From the NCBI GenBank assembly GCA_030445775.1, contig JASUTC010000008.1, forward strand, positions 1-38,337: a stretch of DNA of 38,337 bases. Direction: 5' to 3'. Source of the stretch: Thermotogaceae bacterium. GTDB taxonomy: Bacteria; Thermotogota; Thermotogae; MWEM01. The notes under the pieces are model-generated. The model made no database searches. It was not told where the DNA came from and saw only the letters and a list, made by a program, of their open reading frames with translations. Shown here piece after piece: positions 22,796 to 34,450 of this stretch. The stretch's first letter is position 1. Every line of letters starts with the position of its first letter. The translations under genes were made by a program, and so were the position numbers.

Positions 22796-22824
22796 TGCAA
22801 CAGGCAAATGCCTGTTGCATTTTT
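22796..22824 (+). terminator. Intrinsic terminator/attenuator between rplL and rpoB
   Basis: TGCAACAGGC (22796-22805) and GCCTGTTGCA (22810-22819) form a perfect 10-bp stem with loop AAAT, followed by five T. In several bacteria partial termination here sets the ratio of ribosomal protein to RNA polymerase mRNA. No promoter is visible between it and rpoB, so it must be partly read through. Confidence 0.85.
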
Positions 22825-22862
22825 GCGTTAAAAAATCTTTTCTCTCCAAGAGGTGATTTCCA

Positions 22863-25800
22863 TTGAAACAGGAGAGCTTTGGCCGAAGAACAAGAAAGGT
22901 TTATGGAAAAATAGGTGAGGCTATTCAGGTTCCCAACCTCATCAATATACAGTTGGAATCATATCAGGAATTCCTTGAAAAAGGAATTATTGAAGTATTA
23001 AAGAAATTTTCTCCTATCAAATCACAACCCCACAGAGGTGATTTACGCAAGGACGAAAAAGGCTTTGTATTAGAATTCGTTGATACAGAAATTGGAGAAC
23101 CCAATGAAGATGAAAATGAATGTAAAGCCAAGGGAATAAGTTATACCGTTCCCCTTTACGTGAAGGTCAGAATATCGGATATCAATACCGGAGAAATGCG
23201 CGAAGAAAAAGCCTTCTTTGGATATATTCCTTTTATGACCGAGCGTGGATCGTTTATTGTTAATGGCGCGGAAAGGGTTGTTGTCAATCAATTGGTCCGT
23301 TCACCCGGGATCTACTTTGTGAATGAAGGTGCTACTCCCGGAAAAAAAGATCTTTACATATCCCATTTCTTGCCACAGCGTGGGGCTTGGCTTGAGATTA
23401 TTTTAAATACCAATAAAAACATTCTTCAAGCCAGAATCGATAGAAGACGAAAGGTCAACTTGTTGTTGTTCCTTAAAAGCATTGGTTTCGTGGACAACGT
23501 AGAGCTTTTTGATAATTTCCCCCATGAAATCGAAGTATACAACAAAAAAGATCTTGAAAAATTCACAGACTCCATCGTTCTTGATGAAATAACGGATGCA
23601 AAAGGAAACGTAATCATTGCAAAGGGAGAAAAACTGGATAAAAAACGATTCGATGACATCATTGACAACGGAATAGAGAAAATAACCATATTAAATCCCA
23701 ATGTTCAAAATACTTTTGAAAAACTGGATGATTCCCTTAAAGAAGCCGGTGAAAATGAAGCTGTCATAGAACTTTTCCGAAAGTTAAAACCCGGGGAGAT
23801 TCCACGTGTAAACACATCTAAGAATTATATATATAACCTTTATTTCAGCGATGAAAAGTATGAGTTCTCAGAAGTTGGAAGATACAAGATGAACAGGCGA
23901 TTGGATATTGTTTACGATAAATATAAGAAGCTTCATGGCATAGAAGATGACGAACGATATAACGAAGATTCACAAGTTATTGAAAAATTGGATTTATTGC
24001 TGGCCACCATCCATCTTTTGGATCTTGAATACGATAATACACTGTTGGATACAAAGGATCATTTGGGAAATAAACGAGTCAGAACAGTTGGAGAATTGTT
24101 AAAAGGTGAATTCGAAAGGGGCTTTTCCAAGATCCAAAAGCTGATTACTGAGAAGCTGACCGTTTATAATTCCCTTGAAAAGATTTCCATTCAAAGTCTG
24201 ATCAATGTCAGACCTATCATCATTTCCATGAATCAGTTCTTCGCCAGCAGTCAGCTCTCTCAATTTATGGATCAAGTCAATCCCCTTTCTGAATTAACTC
24301 ACAAGCGCCGATTGTCATCTATTGGTCCTGGAGGACTGAAAAGGGAAAGGGCGAAGATTGAAGTAAGAGACGTTCACGATTCCCATTACGGAAGAATGTG
24401 CCCCATCGAAACGCCTGAAGGGGCGAACATTGGGTTGATTACCTCACTGGCAACCTTTGCCACAATTAATCCTTACGGATTTTTGATCACGCCTTATCGG
24501 AAGGTTATCGATGGAAAGGTAACCGATGAAGTGGATTACTTGACTGCCAATGAAGAAGAAATGTATTATGTTGCTCAAGCGAACACACCGTTAAAAGAGG
24601 ATGGAACCATTGCAACGGAAAGAGTTCCCGTCAGGCAGCATGGTGATTTGATTTATGTTAACAGCAAACGGGTTAAATATATAGATGTATCGCCCAAACA
24701 AACGGTGTCCATTTCAACCGCCTTGATTCCATTCTTAGAGCATGATGATTCAAACCGAGCTTTGATGGGATCCAACATGCAACGACAAGGCGTTCCTGTG
24801 ATCAACCCGGAAGCACCAAGAGTTGGAACCGGTGTGGAATGGGTCGCTGCCCGAGACTCAGGTTTCATTGTCTTGGCAAAATATCCAGGTCAAGTTGTAA
24901 AGGTTGATTCTAAACACATACAGATACATCGAATGGATGATAACGGTAAACTGATATTTGAAAAGAACAAACCCAAAATTGATGAGTATCATCTCCAAAA
25001 GTTTGTTCGTTCCAATCAGGATACCATGGTGAATCAACGCCCCATTATTAATGTGGGCGAAAAAGTTGAAAAGGGAGATCCCCTTGCGGACGGTCCTGCT
25101 ACGGATATGGGAGAATTGGCTATTGGACAAAACATAATGGTTGCATTTATGCCTTGGGAAGGGTACAACTTTGAAGATGCGATCCTAATTAATCAGGACC
25201 TTCTAAAAACCGAAACATTTACATCTGTACACATTGAGTTGCATGAAGTGAATGCCAGAGAAACTCGACTGGGGTCTGAAGAGATCACACCGGATATTCC
25301 CAATGTGAGCAAGGAAAGACTGAAGAATCTTGATGAAAACGGTATTGTAAGAATCGGTGCAACGGTCACATCGGAAGATATATTGGTGGGAAAGGTCACA
25401 CCAAAAGGAGAAGCAGAGATATCTCCTGAGGAAAAAATAATTCGATCAGTCTTTGGCGACAGAGGTCGTGATATTCAAGACACTTCGTTAAAACTTCCGC
25501 ATGGTGTTTCAGGAAGAGTTATTGATGTTAAAGTTTACGATAAAAACGATGTTGCAGAACTGGGACCCGGAGTCAACAAGATGATCAGAGTTTACGTGGC
25601 TTGCAGAAAACCATTGAATGTGGGAGATAAACTGGCCGGTAGACATGGAAACAAGGGCGTTATCTCCAGGATACTGCCAAGGGAAGACATGCCTTTCTTA
25701 CCGGATGGAGAAGCCATACAGATGATCTTGTCGCCATTGGGTGTGCCTTCACGTATGAACCTGGGTCAGATTTTGGAAACGCATTTGGGATGGTTAGCTC

Positions 25801-26366
25801 AATTAAACGACTGGTTTGTTGCAACGCCGGTTTTCGATGGTGCAAAAGAGCACGAGATCTTGGATGAATTATATAAAAAGCGTGTTGAGGTAGGACTTGA
25901 AACAGGAGATACAAAGGAAGTCAGGTCCGGAAAGGTCCAATTGAGAGATGGAAGAACCGGAATGGCCTTTGATCAACCCATTACAGTTGGAGTTATGTAT
26001 ATGCTTAAACTGGTGCATATTGCCCAAGATAAGATTCACGCCAGAAGTGTTGGCCCTTATTCACTCATCCATCAGCAACCTTTGGGTGGTAAGGCCCAAT
26101 TTGGAGGACAGCGTTTCGGAGAAATGGAAGTTTGGGCATTAGAGGCATACGGTGCCACACATACCCTGAGTGAAATGCTAACCATTAAGTCCGATGATGT
26201 GTTGGGACGAAACGAAGTTTACAAGGCAATTTTGAAGAATAAAAACGTTCCCGAACCAGGTATACCCGAGAGTTTCAAAGTGTTGGTAAAGGAACTGAGA
26301 GGTGTAGCGCTGGATGTCAAAGTATTTGATGAAAACGATAATGAAATCGATCTTGACAAGGAATGA
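22863..26366 (+). CDS. rpoB: DNA-directed RNA polymerase subunit beta
   Basis: RpoB (1167 residues) forms half of the catalytic cleft. The rifampicin-region sequence [26 protein letters not shown] is intact, with the residues that normally contact rifampicin. [15 protein letters not shown] follows, then the catalytic-cleft region [19 protein letters not shown] and the C-terminal [24 protein letters not shown]. It is shorter than the enterobacterial protein because the large lineage-specific inserts are missing. The start is TTG with AGAGGTGAT upstream; the protein then begins with the normal [14 protein letters not shown]. rpoC follows after 16 bases. Confidence 0.98.
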   Translation: MKQESFGRRTRKVYGKIGEAIQVPNLINIQLESYQEFLEKGIIEVLKKFSPIKSQPHRGDLRKDEKGFVLEFVDTEIGEPNEDENECKAKGISYTVPLYVKVRISDINTGEMREEKAFFGYIPFMTERGSFIVNGAERVVVNQLVRSPGIYFVNEGATPGKKDLYISHFLPQRGAWLEIILNTNKNILQARIDRRRKVNLLLFLKSIGFVDNVELFDNFPHEIEVYNKKDLEKFTDSIVLDEITDAKGNVIIAKGEKLDKKRFDDIIDNGIEKITILNPNVQNTFEKLDDSLKEAGENEAVIELFRKLKPGEIPRVNTSKNYIYNLYFSDEKYEFSEVGRYKMNRRLDIVYDKYKKLHGIEDDERYNEDSQVIEKLDLLLATIHLLDLEYDNTLLDTKDHLGNKRVRTVGELLKGEFERGFSKIQKLITEKLTVYNSLEKISIQSLINVRPIIISMNQFFASSQLSQFMDQVNPLSELTHKRRLSSIGPGGLKRERAKIEVRDVHDSHYGRMCPIETPEGANIGLITSLATFATINPYGFLITPYRKVIDGKVTDEVDYLTANEEEMYYVAQANTPLKEDGTIATERVPVRQHGDLIYVNSKRVKYIDVSPKQTVSISTALIPFLEHDDSNRALMGSNMQRQGVPVINPEAPRVGTGVEWVAARDSGFIVLAKYPGQVVKVDSKHIQIHRMDDNGKLIFEKNKPKIDEYHLQKFVRSNQDTMVNQRPIINVGEKVEKGDPLADGPATDMGELAIGQNIMVAFMPWEGYNFEDAILINQDLLKTETFTSVHIELHEVNARETRLGSEEITPDIPNVSKERLKNLDENGIVRIGATVTSEDILVGKVTPKGEAEISPEEKIIRSVFGDRGRDIQDTSLKLPHGVSGRVIDVKVYDKNDVAELGPGVNKMIRVYVACRKPLNVGDKLAGRHGNKGVISRILPREDMPFLPDGEAIQMILSPLGVPSRMNLGQILETHLGWLAQLNDWFVATPVFDGAKEHEILDELYKKRVEVGLETGDTKEVRSGKVQLRDGRTGMAFDQPITVGVMYMLKLVHIAQDKIHARSVGPYSLIHQQPLGGKAQFGGQRFGEMEVWALEAYGATHTLSEMLTIKSDDVLGRNEVYKAILKNKNVPEPGIPESFKVLVKELRGVALDVKVFDENDNEIDLDKE

Positions 26367-26382
26367 AGGGAAAGTGATGTAA

Positions 26383-29300
26383 ATGAAAAAAGTAAAAAAC
26401 GTAAAGATCACAATGGCTTCCCCGGATACCATTAGAAGCTGGTCAAATGGTGAAATTAAGAAACCCGAAACCATCAACTATCGAACATTCAAACCTGAAA
26501 GAGATGGTCTCTTTTGTGAAAAGATCTTTGGACCTACTAAAGATTATGAATGTGCTTGTGGAAAATACAAGGGCAGAAAATACGAAGGAACTATTTGTGA
26601 AAGGTGTAATGTAAAAGTTGAGCCTAAGAGTGCCAGAAGAAGGAATATGGGTCATATTGAACTAGCTGCTCCTGTGGTTCATTTGTGGTTTCTTAAAAGC
26701 ACACCCAGTATCCTGGCCAATTTGTTAAACATGACCAGTAAAGATCTTGAAAATATCATTTACTTTGGTTCCAGAAGAATTATTGAAAAGATATACATTG
26801 TTGTTGACGGGAAATCCACTCCTTTTGATAAAGGAGATACACTCTACCAAACGGAATATGATATTTATACACAATTTTGGGATTTTGAAGCTCAGCCGGC
26901 TGTCGTTGTAAAAAACCCCACCGGACCGGTTAAGAGTGATATAAATGGTATTGTATCCGTTAAAGAAGAAGAAACCCATACAGATAAGATCCTGTATTGG
27001 ATTAGTGTAGCGGATAAAACCAGTCATGCTTATAATGTACACAAAGACCAGGTTTTGAATTTTAAAGATGGCGATACTATTGAAAAAGGACAGGAATTGA
27101 TCAGTGAGCAAACCATTGAACCCATATACTCGCCCATTGACGGTACCGTGGAAGTGGATGAAGGCTTGGGAACTATTAGCATTTCACCTGTCACCACCAG
27201 TGGTGATCAACCATCCAATTTCTCTATCCCCTATGGGGCAAAAGTATTGGTAAAGGATGGAAAAAAGATCAAAAAAGGCGGTAAACTGACCGAATCCGTG
27301 ACTTATCCCACGGTTATCTCTGAAATTAGTGGTAAAGTTGTTTTCGATAAGGGGCTGTCAATCCACGCCCTTGCCGATGGGAAGGCTCAATCTGCTTCTA
27401 CCGGGAAGATTCGTGTGGAAAATGTTATCGAAGAGAGACATTATCCTGTGATCGAAGGTTCCATCATATACGTCAACGAGGGCGAAAAGGTTGAAGAGGG
27501 AACGCATATTGCCGACAGATTTGTATACGAAGAAGAAATTCTTTCAGTGGACGAATATCAGATGCTGGAACAGCATTATCCCGGGATGTTTAGCCCGGAA
27601 CCTGAGATTGAGAATGACCGACCCATTATGGTCATCACCGAGATTGACGACGAAGTGGCCGAAGAAATTGGAAAACAGGTTGGAGATATTCTCACCGACA
27701 ACGAATTTGAAGCATATGAAACGGTTTATCCCGCAAAGATTACGGCAAAAACCGGAGCTGAAGCCGTTAAAATACTGTTGAACAAATTAGACTTGGAAGG
27801 TGTTATCGTTGAAATTCAAGACGAACTGAAAGATTTGCCAAAATCCAGTGCGCGAGTCATCAAGCTGAGAAAACGCCTTCAAATCGTTAAAAATTTAATC
27901 GAGTCCAGTAACGATCCATCTTGGATGATCATGGATGCCGTTCCGGTTATCCCACCTGAACTCAGGCCCATGATACAGATTGAAGGTGGGCGATTTGCCA
28001 CAACCGACTTAAACGATTTATACAGGCGAGTGATCAACCGAAACAACCGACTGAAGAAATTGATGGACCTGGGTGCTCCCGAGGTTATTGTCAGAAACGA
28101 AAAGAGAATGCTTCAACAGTCCGTGGACGCCTTGATTTACAATGGTCGTATGTCAAAGGCCATTACCGACAGGGGGGGCAGACCCTTAAAATCCTTGACG
28201 GATTTGCTGAAAGGTAAAAAGGGAAGATTCAGAAGAAATCTTCTGGGAAAACGTGTGGATTACTCTGGGCGAGCCGTTATTGTTGTTGGTCCTGATCTGA
28301 AGATTCACGAATGCGGTATTCCAAAGAAGATGGCGCTCGAGTTATTTAAGCCCTTTGTACTTTCCAAATTGCTTGGAAGTGACAGCACTTCAAAGAGTGC
28401 AAAAAAGTTAAAAAAAGCCATCATCGAAAAGGAAATGCCACAGGCTTGGGAAGTATTGGAAGATGTGATCAAGGATCATCCGGTCATGTTGAACCGTGCT
28501 CCCACGCTGCATAGAATTTCCATACAGGCCTTCATCCCAAAGTTGGTTGAAGGGAATGCCATCAAGCTGCATCCGTTGGTATGTCCACCCTTTAACGCGG
28601 ACTTTGATGGAGACCAGATGGCTGTACACGTTCCCCTTTCTGCAAAGGCACAAGCCGAAACCAAGTGGCTGATGCTTTCCAGATACAACATCATTTCACC
28701 GGCTAACGGACAACCTTTGTCCATGCCTGGAAAGGATATTATCTTTGGGGTTTATTATTTGACGATGGTTGGGAAAGGTTACGAAGATATAGAAGAAGAC
28801 GATATCATAATGAAATTTTCATGCTTTGAAGAAGTTTTAATGGCCTTGGAACATTCCTATCTTAATGAGAGGAATCATATTCTCCATTTACATACACCCA
28901 TTATGTATTTTTACAAAGGCCAAATGATCAAAACTACACCAGGTCGAGTCATTATGAATCAGCAATTGCCCGAGGAATTAAAACGATTTGATCAAACCTT
29001 TGGAAAAAAACAAGTTAAGAAGCTTATTTACGAAGTATTTAAAACATACGGAATCGATAGAACCGCCGATATGTTGGATTACATCAAAGAACTTGGCTTC
29101 CATTACGCAACGGTTTCCGGATTAACCTTCTCAGTAACAGATGTGGAAATATCCGAAGAAAAAGGCAAAATCCTGGAACGGTCCGAAGAAAAGATCGCCG
29201 TCATTCAAGACTATTATGACAACGGTTATTTAACTGAAAACGAAAGACATCGTGAAATTATCAAGGTATGGGACGGTGCAACGGCTGATATCCAAAAGGC

Positions 29301-31335
29301 AACGGTTAAACAAATTGCAAGAAACCCTTATAACCCGGTACAAATGATGATTTCGTCGGGGGCCAGAGGTAACGAAGACCAGTTGAAGCAGTTAGCCGGC
29401 ATGAGAGGCTTGATGGCCGGTCCTGCCGGAGATATCATTGAAATTCCCATTCGATCAAACTTCCGTGAAGGTTTGAGTGTTTCAGAATTCTTCCTGTCCA
29501 CCCACGGTGGAAGAAAGGGAGCCGCAGATACCGCATTGAGAACATCAAACGCCGGATATCTGACCAGAAGATTGGTTGACGTTGCCCAAGGAATTGTGGT
29601 TACGCAGTCAGATTGTGGAACCCACAACGGACTTGAAGCAACTTCTCTCAGAGATGATGATATGATCATTGAAAATCTGGAATCCAATATCTTTGGCCGC
29701 GTGTTGAGTAAACCCGTGTTTGATCCGTTAACGGGAGAAATCCTGATGGACGAGACAACGGGAAGAAAATACGAGAGGGATGTGATGATTGGCGACACGG
29801 ATGCCGCATTCCTGGCTAATTTCTCCAAAAAGGTTCCGGTGTATAAGGAAAGTATCCTGAATTTCGAAAAATCAAAAGGCGAACACCATGAATACGTGGA
29901 AGTCCAGGAAAACATCTTTGCCAAAAACGGAGAACTGGTCGTTCAGGCCGGAACGCCCATAAACGGTCATCTTATACAGGAATGTAGAGACAGAGACATC
30001 AACGAAATTCCTGTTATTGAATATCCGGTGGTGGGTAATTTTTCCAAGGAAAAGATCCTGGGCAAAGACGGAAAGACGACCCTTTTGGTTGAAGAGGAGA
30101 AGATTGATCCTGCAACGGCCAGATTACTCATGGAAAATGATGTTCAGGAAGTGGATGTAAGACCGTCCATCATTATCAGAAGTGTTTTTACTTGTGAATC
30201 AGAGAATGGTGTTTGTGCGAAATGCTATGGAATGGATTTATCCAATCACAAAATCGTGAACATCGGAGAAGCCGTTGGTGTTGTAGCTGCCCAATCCATT
30301 GGGGAACCGGGCACTCAGTTGACGATGAGAACATTCCATACCGGGGGTATTGCATCAACTTCCGATATCACCCAGGGGCTACCAAGGGCTGAAGAGTTGT
30401 TTGAAGCCAGGAAAAAACTCAAGGAAACACCGGCTGTCTTTTCCACTGTCCGAGGATTTGTAAAAGACATCAAAAACGAAGAGCGAAAGACCAAGATATT
30501 CGTTGAAGATTACGATGGCGGGATCACAGACTTTGAGTTGACAAGTGCTCATAAAACCAGAGTATCCGTAGGCGATAAAGTCCTGCCGGGTGGCGCCTTA
30601 TCAACAGGAGCTATCCGACCAAGGGAACTCATGAGTGAGTTAAGTGTCGATGCCACATTCCAATACATGCTAAGGGAGATCAAACGTGTCTATTCCGAAC
30701 AGGGAGTTGATATTCACAACAAACATATTGAGATCATTATCAGCCAGATGTTGGGAAAAGTAGAGATTGTGGATCCAGGAGATACGGATTACATGATTGG
30801 TGATCTGGTATCCGTCAACGAAGTGAAGAGGGAAAATGAACGTCTTCTGAAAAACAACGCCAAGGTAAACGACAATAGAAAGAAAGCCCTGAACAAGCGC
30901 TTATTGAAACATGTGTTGGTCAAGAGAGACGGAAGGATAGATGAAATAGCCAAACAGGGGGATGAAATCACTTCTGAAAACCTGAAAGAATTCATTGATG
31001 CGGGGATTAAAGATCTGGAAGCCTTCAGCGAGAATATCGAGGATAAGCTGGTCTATCAGATCAATATGAAAAACCCAGTGAAGTACAGAAGAAAGCTTCT
31101 GAGAATAACCAAAGCATCTTTGAAGAGAGAAGGTTGGCTAAGTGCGGCATCATTCCAACAGACCTCTCAGGTGTTGACTGAAAGCGCCTTGAAAGCCAGT
31201 GTGGATGAGCTTCTTGGTGTAAAGGAAAACGTCATCATCGGACAGCTTGTCCCCGCAGGAACAGGAATGGATTGGTATTCAGGTGTTACTTATGAAGAAA
31301 ATGTTCAAAAGGAAAAGCAGGAGAATGTAGGCTGA
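26383..31335 (+). CDS. rpoC: DNA-directed RNA polymerase subunit beta'
   Basis: RpoC (1650 residues) is larger than usual. An N-terminal zinc site has C57, C59, C72 and C75. The active-site NADFDGDQM holds the three magnesium aspartates D740, D742 and D744. The second zinc site uses C1078, C1271, C1278 and C1281. Between about residues 160 and 500 lies an insert with repeated barrel-sandwich-like motifs ([43 protein letters not shown]), which resembles the beta' inserts described from Thermus and relatives. The C-terminal conserved region ([13 protein letters not shown]) is intact. GGGAAAGTGATG precedes the ATG. No terminator was recognised after it before the rpmE promoter. Confidence 0.98.
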   Translation: MKKVKNVKITMASPDTIRSWSNGEIKKPETINYRTFKPERDGLFCEKIFGPTKDYECACGKYKGRKYEGTICERCNVKVEPKSARRRNMGHIELAAPVVHLWFLKSTPSILANLLNMTSKDLENIIYFGSRRIIEKIYIVVDGKSTPFDKGDTLYQTEYDIYTQFWDFEAQPAVVVKNPTGPVKSDINGIVSVKEEETHTDKILYWISVADKTSHAYNVHKDQVLNFKDGDTIEKGQELISEQTIEPIYSPIDGTVEVDEGLGTISISPVTTSGDQPSNFSIPYGAKVLVKDGKKIKKGGKLTESVTYPTVISEISGKVVFDKGLSIHALADGKAQSASTGKIRVENVIEERHYPVIEGSIIYVNEGEKVEEGTHIADRFVYEEEILSVDEYQMLEQHYPGMFSPEPEIENDRPIMVITEIDDEVAEEIGKQVGDILTDNEFEAYETVYPAKITAKTGAEAVKILLNKLDLEGVIVEIQDELKDLPKSSARVIKLRKRLQIVKNLIESSNDPSWMIMDAVPVIPPELRPMIQIEGGRFATTDLNDLYRRVINRNNRLKKLMDLGAPEVIVRNEKRMLQQSVDALIYNGRMSKAITDRGGRPLKSLTDLLKGKKGRFRRNLLGKRVDYSGRAVIVVGPDLKIHECGIPKKMALELFKPFVLSKLLGSDSTSKSAKKLKKAIIEKEMPQAWEVLEDVIKDHPVMLNRAPTLHRISIQAFIPKLVEGNAIKLHPLVCPPFNADFDGDQMAVHVPLSAKAQAETKWLMLSRYNIISPANGQPLSMPGKDIIFGVYYLTMVGKGYEDIEEDDIIMKFSCFEEVLMALEHSYLNERNHILHLHTPIMYFYKGQMIKTTPGRVIMNQQLPEELKRFDQTFGKKQVKKLIYEVFKTYGIDRTADMLDYIKELGFHYATVSGLTFSVTDVEISEEKGKILERSEEKIAVIQDYYDNGYLTENERHREIIKVWDGATADIQKATVKQIARNPYNPVQMMISSGARGNEDQLKQLAGMRGLMAGPAGDIIEIPIRSNFREGLSVSEFFLSTHGGRKGAADTALRTSNAGYLTRRLVDVAQGIVVTQSDCGTHNGLEATSLRDDDMIIENLESNIFGRVLSKPVFDPLTGEILMDETTGRKYERDVMIGDTDAAFLANFSKKVPVYKESILNFEKSKGEHHEYVEVQENIFAKNGELVVQAGTPINGHLIQECRDRDINEIPVIEYPVVGNFSKEKILGKDGKTTLLVEEEKIDPATARLLMENDVQEVDVRPSIIIRSVFTCESENGVCAKCYGMDLSNHKIVNIGEAVGVVAAQSIGEPGTQLTMRTFHTGGIASTSDITQGLPRAEELFEARKKLKETPAVFSTVRGFVKDIKNEERKTKIFVEDYDGGITDFELTSAHKTRVSVGDKVLPGGALSTGAIRPRELMSELSVDATFQYMLREIKRVYSEQGVDIHNKHIEIIISQMLGKVEIVDPGDTDYMIGDLVSVNEVKRENERLLKNNAKVNDNRKKALNKRLLKHVLVKRDGRIDEIAKQGDEITSENLKEFIDAGIKDLEAFSENIEDKLVYQINMKNPVKYRRKLLRITKASLKREGWLSAASFQQTSQVLTESALKASVDELLGVKENVIIGQLVPAGTGMDWYSGVTYEENVQKEKQENVG

Positions 31336-31365
31336 TTTTAGAATAGATGTAACGTGCATTGGGAT

Positions 31366-31394
31366 TTGTATTTGGTTTTTTTATGTGATATAAT
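31366..31394 (+). promoter_or_regulatory. Promoter of rpmE (extended -10)
   Basis: TGATATAAT (31386-31394) contains a perfect TATAAT with TG one base upstream. TTGTAT (31366-31371) lies 17 bases before it and matches only the TTG of the -35. Transcription would start near 31401, about 32 bases before rpmE. It allows rpmE expression independent of rpoC. Confidence 0.62.
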
Positions 31395-31432
31395 ATCCCG
31401 GAATTTTGAGAGAGGATTTTGAGGTGAGAACG

Positions 31433-31642
31433 ATGAAAGCAGAAATACATCCAAAAATGAACAAGATTACCGCAAGATGTGCATGCGGTGCAGAATATGA
31501 AGTATGGTCAACTCGTGAAGAAATGAAATTGGACGTTTGCAGTAGTTGTCATCCCTTCTTCCAAGGTAAAGGTGATTCCATGATCATCGATACAGAAGGT
31601 AGAATTGACAAATTCAGAAGAAAATACGGAGACAAGTACTGA
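31433..31642 (+). CDS. rpmE: 50S ribosomal protein L31
   Basis: The 69-residue protein MKAEIHPKMNKITARCACG... is L31. CACG and CSSCHPFFQGK provide the cysteines and histidine of the zinc-binding type, and the C-terminal RIDKFRRKYG is characteristic. ATG at 31433 lies four bases after GAGGTGAGA; a longer frame from 31406 would add non-conserved residues and was not used. It has its own promoter after rpoC. Like rpmG, it is the zinc-binding paralogue, consistent with no zinc-limitation variant in this window. Confidence 0.96.
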   Translation: MKAEIHPKMNKITARCACGAEYEVWSTREEMKLDVCSSCHPFFQGKGDSMIIDTEGRIDKFRRKYGDKY

Positions 31643-31719
31643 TTGTAAACATTACAAGATATTCGATTTTATTGACAAGAAGTTAATAAGCTTGAGTTAA
31701 GAGAGTTTTTAAGCTGAGT

Positions 31720-31807
31720 GGAAGCGTGTCCGAATTGGCTAAGGAGCTGGTCTTGAAAATCAGTGAGGTTATGCCTCATGTGGGTTCGAATCCCACCGCT
31801 TCCGCCA
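31720..31807 (+). tRNA. tRNA-Ser (anticodon TGA)
   Basis: The acceptor stem GGAAGCG pairs with CGCTTCC, followed by G and an encoded CCA. The anticodon stem CTGGT/ATCAG encloses CTTGAAA, giving anticodon TGA, which reads UCA and related serine codons. The variable arm is long, as in class II tRNA-Ser. It is 88 bases long and is directly followed by a terminator. Confidence 0.96.
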
Positions 31808-31817
31808 GCAGTGATAA

Positions 31818-31848
31818 AAAAAGGGGGATTTTATTTATCCCCTTTTTT
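31818..31848. terminator. Bidirectional terminator between tRNA-Ser(TGA) and comFB
   Basis: AAAAAGGGGGAT (31818-31829) pairs with ATCCCCTTTTTT (31837-31848), 12 pairs with one G-T, around loop TTTATTT. The A-run and T-run on both sides make it work for the tRNA on + and for the comFB operon on -. Confidence 0.9.
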
Positions 31849-31851
31849 CTG

Positions 31852-32154
31852 TTAATGAGACGGATTCTTTTTGACAACTTCGATAGCTTCTATTACAGCT
31901 CGCAGGACATCAACCCGCATCTGATTTCTGAAAACATCCAGTTTGGCGTAGATTTCACCTTTTTCAGTCACCACGTATTTCGGTGGTAATGCATTTAAGG
32001 CGATGGCTTTTATATCATATCGGCATCGGTCGCATTTGCAGACTCCCAAAGTAGGCACTTCAAACAAATCATCAATTACTTCATCCACTAACACTTCTGT
32101 AAAATTTTCAAAATGAATTTTATTTATCTCCTGCTGATCGGATACGTTTGGCAT
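31852..32154 (-). CDS. comFB: Late competence protein ComFB family
   Basis: This 100-residue protein matches ComFB-type proteins: three closely spaced cysteines C39-x-C41-x2-C44 (CKCDRC), then DIKAIALNALPPKYV, and a C-terminal helix ending VVKKNPSH. In Bacillus, comFB lies in the comF operon with a helicase; here it follows the helicase gene priA. The molecular role of ComFB is not established, though metal binding is plausible from the cysteines. A GGAGGT precedes the ATG, just after a short 5-bp hairpin at 32167-32180. It is the last gene of the minus-strand operon. Confidence 0.85.
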   Translation of the reverse strand: MPNVSDQQEINKIHFENFTEVLVDEVIDDLFEVPTLGVCKCDRCRYDIKAIALNALPPKYVVTEKGEIYAKLDVFRNQMRVDVLRAVIEAIEVVKKNPSH

Positions 32155-32186
32155 CTTCTACCTCCCGGCCTTGCGAGGCCTGTTAA

Positions 32187-34436
32187 CTAAATGATCGTTC
32201 TAATTGGGTCGATGATGATACTGATCTTTGATAAATGTTTATCGTTTTCCCTCAGAATATCCTTAACTTTACTGATTATATCATTATCGTTGTCCATTTT
32301 CAGTAGCATATGGTAACGGTATTTTCCTGATAATTTTTTTATAAAGGCTTCCACAGGTCCAAGGATTTGAAAAAGAGAGGCATCATTTTGTTTTTCTAAT
32401 GATTTTTTAAGCGCTTTAAGCCTCTCTAAGCTTTTATCAGGATCAGGATCTTTTGATTCAAACAATATAATTCGCTTAAATGGTGGATAATCCCCCAGTT
32501 TTCTCTTTTTAATTTCAGAATTGAAAAAGCTTTCAAAGTCATTTTTTTCGGCAAACCTGATGGGATCCTCATCCGGGGAATAACTCTGAAGGATAACTTT
32601 GGCTTCTTTTCGGGCTCTCCCGGCCCGACCTGACATCTGATGGATCAGTGAAAAAGTTCTTTCTGTCGACCTGAAATCAGGAAAATACAACATATGATCT
32701 GCATTTAAGATGACAACCAGCTGGACATCAGGAAAATCAAGACCCTTTGAGATCATTCGTGTTCCCACAACAACATCCACTTGCCGACGTTCGATGATTT
32801 TCCATGCCTTTTCCAATTCTTGAGTGTTGGGAGCAATATCCCGGTCAATTCGAATGATCCTCAAATCAGGAAATAACTTTTGTAGTTGTTCTTCAACCCT
32901 CTCACTCCCAAAACCCCGGGGAACTAAAGAGTTGTTAGAGCATGAAGGACATTGAGAAACAAAGGGTTGAGAGTAACCGCAGTAATGACATCTTAAATCT
33001 CCCTCACCTTTGTGATAGGTTAAAGACACATCACAGTTTGGACATTTGATGGTATACCCGCAAACCCCGCAAGTGACATAACTGGCAAATCCCTTTTTAC
33101 CTGTTAATATCATACATTGGCCATCTTTTTTCACCGTTTCTTCGATACCTTTTAAGACTTCATTGGTAAGAAATCCTTTTATGACCGGAATCTTTGAAAG
33201 ATTGACATTAGAAACTTCGGGTAACTGTAAACCCTTCGGTCTGTATTTCAGAGTATGTAGCTGCATCTTTCCCGTTGAAGCTTCATAATAAGACTCAACA
33301 GATGGTGTTGCTGAACCAAAGATAACGGGTATCTTTTTAAGTTCACAAAGCTTGTAGACAACCCTTCTAGCATCATAAACGGGTTTGTTTTCACTTTGCA
33401 TAAAGCTTTCATCATGTTCTTCATCAACAACGATTAGACCTAATCGCTTCAAGGGAAGCCAAACCGAACTTCTGGTGCCCAAAAGAATATCTATGTCCGA
33501 ATGAACGGCCTGAGTAAACACTTTCCGACGCATGCTTTTTGTCAAATTACTATGATATACGGCGATAGTTTTTCCTGGGAACCTGGCTTTCGTTCGTTTA
33601 ATGAGTTGAGGGGTTAAGGATATTTCAGGCAGCATGAAGAGGATTTGTTGAGTTTTGGACAATATTTCATCCATTATTTCAAAATAAACTTCTGTCTTTC
33701 CACTTCCTGTAATACCGTATAATAGATGTTCCAACTTTCCTTCATCAAAACTCTTAAAAAAATCGATAACGATCTTTTTCTGTTCTGAACTTAAAATGAC
33801 TTTTTGTGGATCAGGCAATCCTCGATTATCAGTCGCATATTCCTCAACGGTCAGGACATTATTTTTTATGAGTGTTTGTACCGGTGTAATGGATTTTAAT
33901 TCCAATGAACGAATAATTTCTTGTAAATTGGCATCCGGAAAAAACATAAGATATTGAATGATATCCATTCCCTGTTGAGAGAGTCGCTGATTACTTAAAT
34001 TATTTAAAGGAGCGTTTACAACAAATCGTTTTTTCTTTAACCCCGTTTTGGTGAGTGAACCCTTATTTTTTTCAATCGTTTTTTGGTTTTCACCTTTTTT
34101 TGTGGGGGTTTCCAGTGGAGCATTACCTAATGTTTTAAAAACCAAGTCAAAAACCTTACCAGGGGGGGAAAGGTAAAAGTCAGCTGTCCAAACGATCAAA
34201 CTGAAATAATCCTCATGTATCAAGGGTGTCTCGTCAATGATTTGATCGATTTCTTTTATTTCGATACCATCTGGACAAGCTTCTTTAGGGATTTGTTTAA
34301 CAATATAGGCAAGTTGTTTCTTTTTTCTGCCAAAATTGACAATAACCCTCGTACCTGGCTTTAATAACAATTCGGAGCGATATGTAAAATAAGCCTTTAG
34401 AGGGTTATTGGAAATTGCTGTTTGATAATAAAACAA
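32187..34436 (-). CDS. priA: Primosomal replication restart helicase PriA
   Basis: PriA (749 residues) reloads the replication machinery at stalled forks and D-loops. It has an N-terminal 3'-end-binding domain, then a linker rich in lysine (about residues 110-135). The helicase core starts with Walker A GITGSGKT at 241-248 and has the DEEHDESF motif II. A zinc domain follows with four C-x2-C-type pairs (CGVCGYTIKCPNC through CHYCGY, CPSC). The later motif SGRAGRARKEAKVI completes the helicase signature. The chosen TTG start has GGTGGT a few bases upstream. The gene starts 14 bases after tdk. Confidence 0.96.
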   Translation of the reverse strand: MFYYQTAISNNPLKAYFTYRSELLLKPGTRVIVNFGRKKKQLAYIVKQIPKEACPDGIEIKEIDQIIDETPLIHEDYFSLIVWTADFYLSPPGKVFDLVFKTLGNAPLETPTKKGENQKTIEKNKGSLTKTGLKKKRFVVNAPLNNLSNQRLSQQGMDIIQYLMFFPDANLQEIIRSLELKSITPVQTLIKNNVLTVEEYATDNRGLPDPQKVILSSEQKKIVIDFFKSFDEGKLEHLLYGITGSGKTEVYFEIMDEILSKTQQILFMLPEISLTPQLIKRTKARFPGKTIAVYHSNLTKSMRRKVFTQAVHSDIDILLGTRSSVWLPLKRLGLIVVDEEHDESFMQSENKPVYDARRVVYKLCELKKIPVIFGSATPSVESYYEASTGKMQLHTLKYRPKGLQLPEVSNVNLSKIPVIKGFLTNEVLKGIEETVKKDGQCMILTGKKGFASYVTCGVCGYTIKCPNCDVSLTYHKGEGDLRCHYCGYSQPFVSQCPSCSNNSLVPRGFGSERVEEQLQKLFPDLRIIRIDRDIAPNTQELEKAWKIIERRQVDVVVGTRMISKGLDFPDVQLVVILNADHMLYFPDFRSTERTFSLIHQMSGRAGRARKEAKVILQSYSPDEDPIRFAEKNDFESFFNSEIKKRKLGDYPPFKRIILFESKDPDPDKSLERLKALKKSLEKQNDASLFQILGPVEAFIKKLSGKYRYHMLLKMDNDNDIISKVKDILRENDKHLSKISIIIDPIRTII

Positions 34437-34450
34437 GTGTTAAACCACCA

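Noticed and set aside
29328-29924. 198-residue open frame on the minus strand inside rpoC
   Set aside because: It lies wholly opposite the conserved rpoC sequence and reads as a low-information shadow of it, with no ribosome binding site or recognisable motif.
31672-31677. TTGACA as a -35 for tRNA-Ser(TGA)
   Set aside because: No -10 resembling TATAAT lies 16-18 bases downstream. The tRNA may be read through from rpmE.
32167-32180. GGCCT-TGCG-AGGCC hairpin between priA and comFB
   Set aside because: It is only five base pairs, has no T-run, and lies beside the comFB ribosome binding site, so it is neither a credible terminator nor a clear regulator.
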